Program-made: the position numbers and the translations under genes
From: Voacanga thouarsii
Taxonomy: Eukaryota > Streptophyta > Magnoliopsida > Gentianales > Apocynaceae
Direction of reading: 5' to 3'
NCBI GenBank assembly: GCA_026120185.1
Contig: JANUWF010001050.1
Coordinates: forward strand, 558,001 to 622,000
Length of the DNA: 64,000 bases
Shown: positions 46,902-58,246 of the stretch, piece after piece
How positions within the stretch are numbered: the first letter of the stretch is position 1
Layout: each line of letters starts with the position of its first letter
Notes under the pieces: generated by a model
Told to the model about the DNA's origin: nothing
What the model saw: only the letters and a program-made list of their open reading frames with translations
The model's database searches: none

Positions 46902-49900
46902 TGATGTGTCCGGACTTGGGTGTAAAAATCATACAAAAACTAAGCACATTCCTGTTGGATTGTATGCCCTCTTAGACTAGGTTTCTGATGTAAAATCGAA
47001 TATTTTAATAAAAGAATTTATTTTCAGAAATTGTTTGTGAATTTATTTTTGGTTTGTGCACGATTTTCGTTTGGAACAGACCCATTGTGTTTAAATAAGT
47101 GATCCATGTGAATGATGGTCTTTCACAGTAAGGTATGGATCACGGGTTATTTAACACATAAACATTTGTTCTTAACCTATTGATGAGACTGGGAACCTCA
47201 TCATGTTTAGGTTATTATGTTATGAATTCCAAATGGGGAATGGCTTACCTTTAGCCAGTGGGTAGTCCACTCACTTCATGACATAAGCGTATTTCGAATA
47301 CGTAGAACATGACCTGTAGTAGTGGTTTCTCAAAGTACTATATGGTAGAAACCTAGACTACTACCCCTACAGCGTGGACTAGTACTCTACGACTTGAGTA
47401 TGAGTTGGTGGTCTAGCGAAGCTGGAAGCATATACTTTGATTTGCTGTAGTTGAGGTTCTATCGTAGGGCCAATATACTTGCATGTTGGGTATGTGTGAC
47501 TAGTTAGTTAAGACAGACTTATATAAGATAGTTTCTGCATTATATCGCCCCTTGTGGCTGTCCGAATGGTCTAAATTATCCAAGGCCTTGGGAAACATGA
47601 CTTGGATGTTTGCTTTAGGGTAGCTCCCTTGGAAAGCGGAAACATTCCAGGAAGTCGTGGATCATTGGACTAGAAGCCTAAGGATGGTAGATGTCATTTA
47701 GGGGGATATTAGTACACTTCTTCCTCTCTAAATGTACGACGATGTGTAGAGGGGTATTTTAGTCATTTCACCTATAGGTCGGAGACTTTGCGAATGCAGC
47801 ATTGTCCTTGGGGTCAATATTTCCTTATGGTGATATTAGAAAATATTTAAAATGCAAAATACAGCTATTTATATAGCAGGGGTATTTTGGTCATTTTAGC
47901 AGCCAAGGCGATGTGTGTTTTTGGTCCTCGGAATAGCCCGTAAGTCCTAACTATTTTGGATTGAGGAATTGGTCTCAGTTGAAGAGGATTTTATTTTATT
48001 TTATTTTATTTTATTCAGGAAGTCTAATTTATTATTGGATTGGAATAAAATAAATAAATAAATAAAATAGGAGTTGAGAGAAATTAATTATCTAGTTTAT
48101 TTGGTTAATTAATTATTCAGGGCCTAAGTCCAGTATGAATAATTAAGAAATTAACTTGGGCTTAAACTAGGGGAAATAATTAATGTTTAATTATTTATTG
48201 GGTTATTTATATAGGTCCAAGAAATAAATAATTAAAGATTAATTATTATGGTTCATTTGGGCTCATTAATTATTTATTGGGTTACTTATGTAAGCCCAGG
48301 AAATAAATAATTAATATTTATTATTATTTTGGGCTTTTTGGGTCCAAGAAAAATAATAAATATTTTTCTAGCCCAATAGCTTGGACCTTAGGGTTTTTTC
48401 CAGATACGGTTAAGAGGAGTTTAGGGTTAGGCCAAACTGATTCTTAGGATAACATCCGGGTATTTTGAAATCTCGGGGATATGTTTATCAGATATTGAGA
48501 GACCTAGTTGAGGCTAACTCAAAAACAACTCTTTGAAAAGGAAAAACCCTAATTCTTTTCCCTAGCCACAAGACTCTCACGTCTCTCTAGCTCTTGCTCT
48601 CTCACGTTTCTTCTTCTTGTTTTCTCCTTGTTCTTTGCTAACCAATAGCGAGCGAACCAAGGAGAATTGAGACCATTTCTCTTTCCCATTGTGTTCACCA
48701 ACTAGAGGTTAGGCTGAGGAATATCCCGAGAGCTAGAGAGCTAAGCGTTAATGCAAACAAGGCGGAGTCGAAGGCTAGCGGGTGTTCAACCGGAAGCTCC
48801 TTCAAGTGTGCAAAGCGAGCCGATTCCAGCCGTTCAATCTGTTCCTACGCAACCTAGGAGGGTTAAGGAACACAAAGGTATAATCCTCACGCTTCCGCAT
48901 AGCCTTTAAGGCTCGCGTTTTATTTTTCTCCATTTTTTTTAACTTACAGTGCATACCCCTGTTTTTCGTTTTCCATCAATTCCCAATCAAGTTTAAATTA
49001 AAACGTTCAACCTAAATCACACATATAAGTAAGCGTACTCATCATTAATTGAGCATAGGGTTCAAACGAGTGTCGATCCTTCAGGAACAAGTGGACATTA
49101 ATCACCTTTCTTTTATTGTTTAACCGACTCGATAAAGTGAAAAATAAATAAAAATAAAAATAAAATAAAAGTAAATCAAAATAAAAATATATACATGTCA
49201 AGGATGGAGAAGTATGTAATTTAAACCATTGTTTAGACAAACATGATCTCAAAGGACCTAATCATTATCATAACTAATTCTTCTCTTGGCACCATGAAGG
49301 ATAAAGGTAAATTAGCATCACTTGGTCTGTCTCAACTAATTCATCCACAAGATACATTAAATACAATCCTTGATTAAATTTCCTTGGTCTGGAAAATTTA
49401 AAACATGAAATTAATCAATGAATCCTTGGTTTAGCAAATATCAATTAACCTTTAATTACTCAATCCTCAGCAATTAACCTTTTTGGTCTAGTAAGTTAAC
49501 AGCCAATAAATATGAAATTAATCAATTACAACTACCATCAATCTCTTTGGTCTAGCAAGTTAATGAAAAGAAACAACCAGTTAATCTCGTAATACGCCCA
49601 AGTAATTAAATACCAAGAAGAATAATAAATTAATCAAAAGATCAAATAACTCTTAGAATCAAGAATATTTAAAACAATGTCAAATTACAATGAAACAATT
49701 AACATATCATTGTCAAGAAAAAGAAAACAAAGTAAAAGAAAGCACTCATAGACAAGCCTCATTCTTCTTCCTTTGAAGACCTTCTTGTACAACCCTTCTT
49801 GAATTGAAGAATTCCTCCTTTGATTGAGTGATTTTCTCTGATGATCAATGAATTCTCCTATTTTCCTTTGTGTTTTTCATCTATTTATAGGCTTAGGAAG

Positions 49901-50439
49901 TGCCTAAACTCGTAGGTACAAAGTTCTTAGCTGAGTAGAAGTTGAAAGATACTAAAACTCCTCAGATTACCAAAAACCGTGCAGAAAAAATCAAGCACCG
50001 CCTTATTTTCAGGGCACAGCCGGTGCCGCCTTAGCTCTCGAGCTGGCACTGGTTGTGTTCTGCTTCTTTACTTGTTCGCCAATTTTTCTCCGAATTTTGC
50101 ACAATGAAGAGCAGAATGCAGCCGGGCCGGTGCCAGCTTCATAGCCGCCGCCGCCGCCTTGGTTTTGTACTGCTCTGTTTCAACAATTTTTTCGTCGCTT
50201 CGAAGTTCCTTTCAACAGTGCATGGCTGGTGCCGGTTCTAGAGCCCTAGCCAGCGCCGCCTCTCCTTTGTTTTGCGACGTTTTTATTTTGTTTTACCCTA
50301 AAAATCTGTAATGATGAATAAAATACTTTTCCAAGGGTAAAATCTCAAATATGAAAGAATATGACTAGTTATTGAACAAAATATATTACAAATGAATCTC
50401 AAATAACTAGAAAAAACATGACTAATTTAACCCCTATCA
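46902..50439 (-). mobile_element. Solo Athila-like LTR (F) inserted in the PMD ORF
   Basis: The ends TGATGTGTCCGGACTTGGGT and AATTTAACCCCTATCA match the LTR of element E (61,254-62,740) and, in reverse orientation, the LTRs of element B. Net length without the nested copia LTR is 1,507 bp versus 1,487 bp for E. Flanking 5-mers are GTAAT (46,897-46,901) and GCAAT (50,440-50,444), one mismatch. No internal domain is present, so it is a solo LTR from LTR-LTR recombination. Confidence 0.9.
46953..48978 (+). mobile_element. Solo Ty1/copia LTR inside solo LTR F
   Basis: A 2,026-bp LTR starting TGTTGGATTGTATGCCCTCT and ending TTTTCCATCA, flanked by a perfect 5-bp duplication ATTCC (46,948-46,952 and 48,979-48,983). 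The uninterrupted site is seen in the LTR of element E near 61,306 (GCACATTCCCAATCAA). It belongs to the same family as the LTR at 3,445-4,505. Confidence 0.95.
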
Positions 50440-50444
50440 GCAAT

Positions 50445-50481
50445 GGAACAAGACTTGGAAAGTTTTAAGCTTTTTACTTGA
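50445..50481 (+). pseudogene. C-terminal end of the PMD ORF
   Basis: With solo LTR F and one copy of its target duplication removed, the frame at 46,901 continues here for 12 codons to TGA at 50,479-50,481 (EQDLESFKLFT). This shows the ORF was intact at this point when the LTR inserted. Confidence 0.75.
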
Positions 50482-50618
50482 TGTCGCGTCGCACCTCATA
50501 TGTTCATTAAGCAGTTGTATTTTTTTTTCTTTCTTGTAAAATAGGGTTGCTCCCTTACTAGCATCAATAATATACTTTTTTCATATTGTCTCAACCTTTT
50601 CTCGCACATGTGTTTTGT

Positions 50619-51560
50619 TTACTTATTGCAAACATTCTTTAGTTTATGTCTGACGATGATTGGTCTTTTCACAGCGAGAACTAAATCACCAACTTGAAAG
50701 GAACGAAGATACACTTTCTTGTTAAAGGCTTTGGAAACATGAGCTTGGTAGCATTCTAACTTTTGTTGTGCCTCTAACCTCTTTTCATCGAGTGCTTCTA
50801 ACTCTTCAAGTCTGAGACAGATATTATCTTCCTTGGTGAGACCTTCTTGAAAAACAATCCTCAAGGAAGGAATTTGTTGCTCTAGTGGAAGGACAGCTTC
50901 CACACCATATACCAATGCATATGGGGTAGCTTGGGTTGGAGTGCGGTAAGTGGTCCTATATGCCCACAGTGCCTCTCTAATACGAAGATGCCAATCCCTT
51001 TTTGACTTAGTAATCACTTTTTGCAACAAATTGCATAAAGTCTTATTGAAAGCTTCAGCGAGTCCATTAGCCTGGGCATAGTACATGGAAGATTTGTACT
51101 GCTTGAATTTAAATTTCTCGCATAACTTGTCCATCAAATTATTATCGAATGGCTTGCTGTTATCTGTGTTAATATATTGAGGAATGTCATATCGATAAAT
51201 AATGTTTACACATATAAAATTAATAACATTTTCCTTTTTTGTTTCTTTTAGTGCTACAGCTTTTGCCCACTTAGAGAAGTAATCTGTTGCAGCTAAGATA
51301 TAAAGATGCCCAGCAGAAGACTTTAGTAGTGGTCCAATAACATCCAATCCCCATGCATCAAATGGCCATGAAGCAACTGTCAGGTGCAATGGCTCCTGTG
51401 GTTGATGTGGATAATTAGTATTGAATTGACATGCTTGACATCTTCTAGCATAACCCAGACAATCTTTCACCATGGTAGGCCAATAATATCCCGTCCTCTT
51501 GATACGAAAATGAAGCTTCAAACCAGATTGATGAGCTCTACATATGCTAGAATGAGCTTA
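50619..51560 (-). pseudogene. Element D integrase
   Basis: A 300-codon open frame from 51,521 carries the HHCC remnant (GYARRCQACQFNTNYPHQP) and the DDE core with Asp in WGLDVIGPL, Asp in INTDNSKPF and Glu in NGLAEAFNKTL. The C-terminal part (ALWAYRTTYRTPTQATPYAL, then SFQVGDLVLAVKRP) follows. All three catalytic residues are present. The N-terminal zinc region upstream (51,530-51,720) is frameshifted and the polyprotein is interrupted, so the element is not autonomous in this form. Confidence 0.9.
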
Positions 51561-51723
51561 TTCTATTGCTTGTACAGCTTCTTCTTGGTCTAAACATCTC
51601 AAGAAGACACCTTCAAATGAACGTCGAAAGAGCGTATCCCTATAGAAAAGAAGCGGGTGGCACACCGGCGAATATCACTCCGTCTTCATGGATCATCCGG
51701 AAGTTTTCCATTTTTGAGATAAT

Positions 51724-53520
51724 CTACAAAAGGTTGTCTCCAATCTTCTTCATTAATTTCATAAACAAAGACGAAATGGATTTCATGTCCTTCATCATCT
51801 TCATCTTAAAAAATAGGCATATGACCCAAGTTTGACATATAGGAATTTGAATTTCTCGATCATGTAGACATAAAGTAGAAGCCAATTTTGCCAACGCGCT
51901 GGCTTGCTTATTTTTGCTTCTTAATACATGCTCGATCATCACATCACCCAAATATCCCATAAGTCATCTCGCATAATTATGACACTGGATCAACTCCGGT
52001 TTCTTAACAATATACTCATCAAGTAATTGATTAACAATCAATTGGGAATCCCCATATACTTCGAGATGTAGTCGTTTCATCTCAATAGCCAACTCTAATC
52101 CAAGTATAAGGGCTTGGTATTCAGCCACATTATTTGAGCATCTTTTAGTCAAGGTGAAAGAGTATGGTAGTACATCTCCTTTAAGGGTAATGAATACTAC
52201 ACCAGCTCCAACACCTTCATGATGTGCTGCATCGTCAAAGTACATCCTCCATGGTGGGAGAATCTCAATGACAAGAACATCTTCATCAGGCAACTCATCA
52301 CTTAATTCCCACTCAGCAGGGATAGGATAATCAGCCAAGAAATCCGTCAGCACCTGCCCTTTGACAGCTTTCTGTTGGACGAAGACAATATCGAATTGTT
52401 GGAGTTGAAGGAACCATCTTGCCAACCGATCAGATAGCACCGGTTTTGTCATAACATACTTTATAGAATTAGCCTTGGAAATAAGACGTACAGTATGCGC
52501 TTGAAAATAGTGCTTCAATTTTTGAATTGCAACTATCAAAGCTAGGTAAAGCTTCTTGATTGGTGAATAATTCAACTCATTTGGTGTCATCATCCGACTT
52601 AAATAATAGAGTGCATTTTCTTTGCCATTGTCATTTTCTTGAGCAAGTAATGCCCCCACTGAGTGTTCTTGCACAGCAATGTATAAAATCAATGGCTTAT
52701 CCAGGATAGGTGCAGCAAGCACAGGAGGCTTCATCAAGTAAGATTTAATGCATTTGAAAGCATTTTGGCATGCTTCATCCCATTCAAATGATATACCTTT
52801 CTTCATTAGATGACTGAACGGTTGACAACGTCCGGCAAGATTTGAGATGAACCTTGGGAGGTAAGCCAATTTTCCTTGTAGACTCTTTAGTTCATGAATA
52901 TTTCTCGGCTTAGGCATCCTCATAATCGCATTGATCTTTAATTGGTCTATTTTGATACCTCGATGACGAACAATGAAACCCAAGAATTTTCCAGAGGTGA
53001 CACCAAAAGCACATTTAAGAGGATTCATCTTCAATTGATATTTTCGGAGTCGCTCGAAAGTCTTTCTCAAATTTTGAAGATGATCAGCTTGTTTACATGA
53101 CTTGACCACCAGATCATCCACATAGCATTCCACGATCTTGTGTAGCATTTCATCAAAGATCTTTTGCATTGCTCTTTGATATGTGGCTCCAACATTCTTC
53201 AGACCAAAAGGCATTACTGTATAGCAATAGATTCCTTTTGGAGTACGAAAGGAAGTAAGCTCCTCATCTTCTGGTGCCATTTTGATTTTGTTATACTCAG
53301 AGGATCCATCCATGAAAAATAGAACTTCATGGCCAGTGGTTGCATATACCATTAATTAAGGAATAGGCAGTGGAAAATCATCTTTCGGACAGGCATCATT
53401 TAGATTCTTAAAATCCACACAAATTCGAATTTGTTCATTTTTCTTCCTTATAGGGACAATATTCGCAACCAAGTTGGATACTTGACCTCTCGAATAAATT
53501 TGGCTTCGATCATCTTATTT
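51724..53520 (-). pseudogene. Element D reverse transcriptase with two RNase H domains
   Basis: The frame 53,352-51,964 (462 codons) is open. The RT has PFGLKNVGATYQRAMQ and the intact catalytic YVDD in ECYVDDLVVKS. The gypsy RNase H follows (LYIAVQEHSVGALLAQEN, ALYYLSRMM), then a linker (LPDEDVLVIE). A second, archaeal-type RNase H comes last (WRMYFDDAAHHEGVGAG, NNVAEYQALILGLELAI, YGDSQLIVNQLL). Dual RNase H is diagnostic for the Tat lineage. A stop near 51,962 separates the remaining residues (HVLRSKNKQASALAKLAS), and the first part of RT upstream of 53,352 is out of frame. Confidence 0.93.
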
Positions 53521-53522
53521 AC

Positions 53523-55440
53523 TTATACTTCAATTAATGGAACTAGCTCAGGTAAAAAACACCGTTGGGCTTGCTTTACTGGTGTTGCCCCATCCTTTAC
53601 AGCTAAATGGTGGACAGTAATTTTGATGTCTAAGCCCAGCATTTCTTTATATGTCCAAGCAAAGACGTCTCTGAATTCTTTTAACAAGTCGACATAGGCC
53701 TTTTCTTCATCAAGTAATAAGAGTGCATTTATGTAAATTGGGCGAGGATCTTCAATAGTGCCCAAATTTACTTCTTTGAGTTCATCAACTGTGGTCTTTA
53801 CGCCTTCTTCATGTTCCGCTAGAGCATGCTTATCATCTTCTTTCTCGGTACACTCTTCATTAGAGATGGTGATGTGATTACAAAAGGCTACACTTTCTTC
53901 ATCACAAGGTACATCAGGTGTCACTTGTGTTATTATTTTGAAGATTCCATTGCAATTCACCACCGTTCTTGCCTTGGAGGAGACTTTGTTGGAATGTCTT
54001 GCATTTGAAGTATTTGTGACTCCAAGCCTCTTGAAAATAGATTTTCTTCTTTTCTTTGGGCCTAACCTAGTGAAGATAGATGGACGTGAATTGGTATCTC
54101 CTATCCTACCAAAAACAGATCGCAATTTTAACGTCACTTCATCTTCTACAGTAATATACTGTACGTTGGCCCTTTTAATCTTGAGTCGGATGGGAGATGC
54201 TTGTTTGTAACCCAATCTAGCACGCTCTTTTCCTGTTAGCATGCTTTGGATAGATCCCGAGCTTTGACCCTTTTCCTTGTTAATATCAACAGGAAGCTTT
54301 CCCAACAAATCTTGACTTTACGAATTATATCCAACTTTTACTAGGAGTTTATAAGCATTTGGGTCAAATCCTTCCTCCGTACGTGAGGTTGGAAATTCAC
54401 CATGCTCTACTTTTGCTTCTTTCTCTGGCTGAACAAATCCCTTTATAGGAGTATTTGATGACTTGATAGGATCAACCTTTGTAAGAGGTAAAGTGAGCCC
54501 CCCCTAGTGGCTTATTGCATACAGGTTGCTTGGTAGAGCTTTCTGCACATACTATAGCTTTAACATCTTTGGAGAAAGCAACCTTTTTATCTTCCTTCCC
54601 TCTTGATAAAACGATCTTAGTCGATTCACTATCCTTTTTAATATAGTACTTAGCATCAGTAATATGCGCCTCAACTTTAGTGAATTGGTTATCATCAACA
54701 TCTATTTTCTTCACCATGCCATTTTGACAGAATTTGAAACACTGATGTAGGGTTGATGGCACTACACCATTATCATGGAGCCATGGCCTTCCTAGCAGAA
54801 TATTGTAGGAGGTCTTGGCATTAATAACATGGAAAAGAGTAGTTGAAAGCATATCTTCAATTAATATATCCAATCGGAGAGTCCCACTAGCTTGTTGCCC
54901 CATTTGATTGAAGCCTTGTATCATAACGCGACTTTGGGACAATTCATCCATAGAAATGCCCAACTCTCTTAATGTTCACAGAGGTAAGATGTTTACTACC
55001 AATCCTCCGTCTAATAGTATCCTATTCACCTTCTGTTCTTGCACGTAGCCAGCCACAAATAACAGTCTACTGTGAGGCTTTGAGCCAAGCAGCAAATCAT
55101 CATTAGTAAATGTGATCTCAGCTATATAGCTACTAAAGTCTGCTGAAGCTTCAATTCTCTCCAGGTCTCCTTCATTTATACACTCATCATTGTCTTCTTT
55201 ACTTTCCTTATCATGTATGGCATAGTATGAAACAATGTTGAACTTTTCAGTAAGTTCCCTTGGTATGAAATCTTTAAGTGTGACAGGTGTCGAAAATTTC
55301 TTCCAGAAAGAATCATCTACTGTTGATGCAGATTTGGTCTTCTTACTTTTGACCTTTTTCACATTTTTCTTTGTGAATCTGCTTCTGACCAGTGAAGCTC
55401 CACCTCTTGAGGCTTTGGTGAGTTTCTTTCTTTTTGTCAC
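53523..55440 (-). pseudogene. Element D protease and linker
   Basis: The frames 55,440-54,976 and 54,963-54,472 hold the retroviral-type aspartic protease: NRILLDGGLVVNILPL (norm D-x-G/S), then MDELSQSRVMIQGF, and YNILLGRPWLHDNGVVPSTL. The frame 54,308-53,523 is the linker leading into RT, with LLKEFRDVFAWTYKEMLGLD. Stops separate the three. Confidence 0.85.
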
Positions 55441-55446
55441 AAGCGT

Positions 55447-57164
55447 CTAGCCTTCATCTTCGCCATGGACAGAAGGTTCTTCAACTTCTTGTTGATATGC
55501 TTTGGTAGGAAGGACTTGTCTGTCAACTTCAATCTTGACAGGATCAAAATTTCCAAACTTAACCTCCGAGATAACGAGTTCGGCGGGAGGGATGACAACA
55601 GTTGATAAATTTGCAGATACCTTGTCTTCTTCAAGGACTACATGTCCTTTACGGACCATCTGCATGATCTTGTCCTTAAATACAAAACATTTCTCAATTG
55701 GATAACCAATTAACCGATGGTACTTACAGTAGTTGGGATCATTTATTCGTCCAACTTCATTCGGATGCTTTGCCTCCAGTAACTCTATTGCTTTAGCAGC
55801 TAATAATTCATCGAACATTGAAGAAACATCAGAGTCGTGAAAAGGATATTCCTTAGACTGCCTTTCTTCTAAGGTTACCTTTTTCTTTTTCTGCGGAGGA
55901 TCCATCTTCTTAGTCACCTTTGAAGATATTTTTATTGGAGCCGCGACTGTGGCCATGGACTCCTTTGCTTCAGTTTTAGAAAAAAATTTGTTCATTTTCC
56001 TAAAATCTTATTTTTCTTTACCTTTGTTGGGGTCTTGAACAAGTGCCTTACCTCTATGTGCGACTATGCTTAATTCCATATCATGAGCACAGGTCGCCAA
56101 TTCTTTAAAAGTTTTCGGCATGATCCCTTTAATGATATACTGGAGTCCCCAGTGCATGCCTTGAATGCACATCTTAATTGCAGATGATTCACTTAGACAA
56201 TCTCTACAATTGAGGTTCAAATTTCTCCATCTGTTGATATAGTCCACCACTGGTTTATCTTTCCAATGATGAGAGTTGGTGAGTTCTACCATGTTGATGA
56301 TTCTACGAGTGCTATAGAATCTGTTGAGAAACTTTTGTTCAAGTTACTCCTAACTGTTGATGGAACCAAGTGCCAGATCGGTGTACCAATCAAATGCATT
56401 TCCTTTGAGGGGTCGTACAAATTGCTTCACTAGTAGATCCCCGTAAGTTCCAACATTGTTGCACGTTTCGATGAAGTGAGCCACGTGCTGCTTAGGATTT
56501 CCTTTGCCATCAAATTGTTGAAATTTTGGTGGCTGATATCCAGCTAGCATTCCCATATTATCAATTCTTTGCGAATAAGGCTTTGCATATGTGAAGGTAG
56601 ATTTGCTACCTCCTTCATACTTGTCTTTAATCGTACCCATGATGAAGTCTTTGAGCTGTTCCACAAGAATCATACATTCGGAGGATATTTGAATATCCTG
56701 TGATTTCTTAGAAGTTTCCACTTCCTCTTGCACTTCAGATCTCTTTAGAGGAGCTTGACTTATTTCGCCAATCTTCTCAAAGCGATTGATAAGATGCGCG
56801 ATGGTAAGATCTTGCTCTTGGGAACGTTTGGCGAGCCCCTCCACCAATTTTTTGAGGTGCGCGAGTTGCTCTTCTAGATTTTGTGTGCCCGTCATCATAA
56901 CTGGTGCCACAGAAGAAGCAGTAGAATCTTCATTGAATGAAGCTTTTGATTTGAGGTCCCCATGGGGGAATTGAGGCGCAGAGCCAGTGCTTGAACTTTG
57001 GTCAGCTTGTTTGGAGATGTTGGTCTTCTCCAATGAAGGTGACATCTTGCGCATTGTAGAAGTAGCATCTTGCTTCAACTTTGTAGTTGCAGGCGATGAG
57101 ACAATGTTGAAGTTTTGTGCCTCGCTTTGTGAAAGAACTCGAGTCTTACTTCTTGTCAGCATGC
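55447..57164 (-). pseudogene. Element D gag
   Basis: Frame 57,162-56,350 has a Ser/Gln-rich N-terminus, a coiled segment (NLEEQLAHLKKLVEGLAKRS) and the start of the gag core (PPKFQQFDGKGNPKQHVAHF, GNAFDWYTDL). Frame 56,292-56,008 continues it (HHWKDKPVVDYINRWRNL), and frame 55,995-55,447 carries the Tat-type region with INDPNYCKYHRLIGYPIEKC and FKDKIMQMVRKG. Short stops or shifts near 56,350 and 56,000 break it. Confidence 0.9.
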
Positions 57165-57358
57165 CTTAGCTTGAAACTTGTGGAGCCTTGCCAACAATTG
57201 TAGTAGCCTTCATGATATCAGCAACCTTTGAACGAGCAGATGTAGTTTTACTGTTCTTTGGGGCCATTGAGTTGATTTGTGCTTGTACTTGAACTTGGGA
57301 TTGATTTGAAGAAAAGAGATGGGAGGCAGAGATTGTCCCACTAGGTGTGCTAGAAATT

Positions 57359-58241
57359 TGTAGACAAAAAATTTCAAGTCTGTAAATAAGAAAAGAAAAA
57401 TATTAAAATTTACAAAATATTTAGTAAATATGAAAAGTGGTTACAAATCTCCGAAGAAGTCCTAAATTGCAGAATAAGTCCTCTGATTCTTCTCTTTTTG
57501 AAAAACGTTGATTCGAGGGTTGAAGAGCTTGATCTCGGATCGAACGAGATTTGATGATGAACACTTGATTGCCAAGCCTTCAAGACTTGTTTGATGCGGA
57601 GCAAGATGAACGCCTTGAAATTTGAAGAAGATTCTGAATCTTGATTTGATGACGATTCTGAACCTTGAATTTGGTGATAATTTTGAACCTTGAATTTGAT
57701 GAAGCTTGAATGCTTAAGTTTATTGAAACTTGAGATGCCTCTTATTTGTTGAAGTTTAAGCTTGAGGATTTGGGGGTGCCTTGAACCATTGAGGGAAGAC
57801 CCTATTTATAGGCTAAAAATCCATTGACTTTAGCATAAATAGTCTATATGGGATTTTGAAGGAGCCTCCCAACAAACCCTAATGGACTTAGGTTTAAGAT
57901 GACTTGGGCTTAATTTATGTTTTAACCCAATCTCATTTAATCCACATTATATTTAGGTCATGAGATTTTCAAAAGTCCAACTTTAGGGCCTAGTCAAATT
58001 TCATTTAATCCATAATATATTGGATTTAATATAAAATGGACCATTAACAATAGCCCAATTTCAATAATCCAATTTTACAATCTATTGGTTTTAATGGGCT
58101 TTTAATGATAGCCTAATTATATTAATTAGTTCAAGAATAATTATATTTATTCATGAATTAATTTTAATTAATCAAGATTAAAATATGTAATTTTCTTTTA
58201 ATTTTGAAAAATATATTTTATCTCAAAATTCTTTGTCTACA
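57359..58241 (-). repeat. 5' LTR of element D
   Basis: 883 bp with perfect inverted ends TGTAGACAAA and TTTGTCTACA. On the minus strand it is followed by AATTTCTAGCACACCTAGTG, the usual start of Tat-type internal regions. The unusually close proximity of gag (57,162) leaves a short leader of about 200 bp. Confidence 0.88.
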
Positions 58242-58246
58242 ATATA

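Larger units (their letters stand above)
43901..58241 (-). mobile_element. Ty3/gypsy Tat-like element D with antisense ORF
   Basis: A minus-strand element: 5' LTR at right (57,359-58,241; perfect 10-bp inverted ends TGTAGACAAA/TTTGTCTACA), gag, protease, RT, RNase H, a second RNase H-like domain, and integrase. An oppositely oriented ORF with a plant mobile domain follows, then a 3' LTR reduced to about 90 bp. The dual RNase H and the extra ORF between pol and the 3' LTR are the marks of the Tat lineage. Flanks are ATATA on both sides (43,896-43,900 and 58,242-58,246), though the site is an (AT)n tract. Without the nested LTRs it is about 10.8 kb. Confidence 0.85.

Noticed and set aside
21930..58241. 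Endogenous pararetrovirus (caulimovirid)
   Set aside because: All RT regions have flanking LTRs, integrase and the gag-pol order of Ty3/gypsy elements; no movement protein or coat motif was seen.
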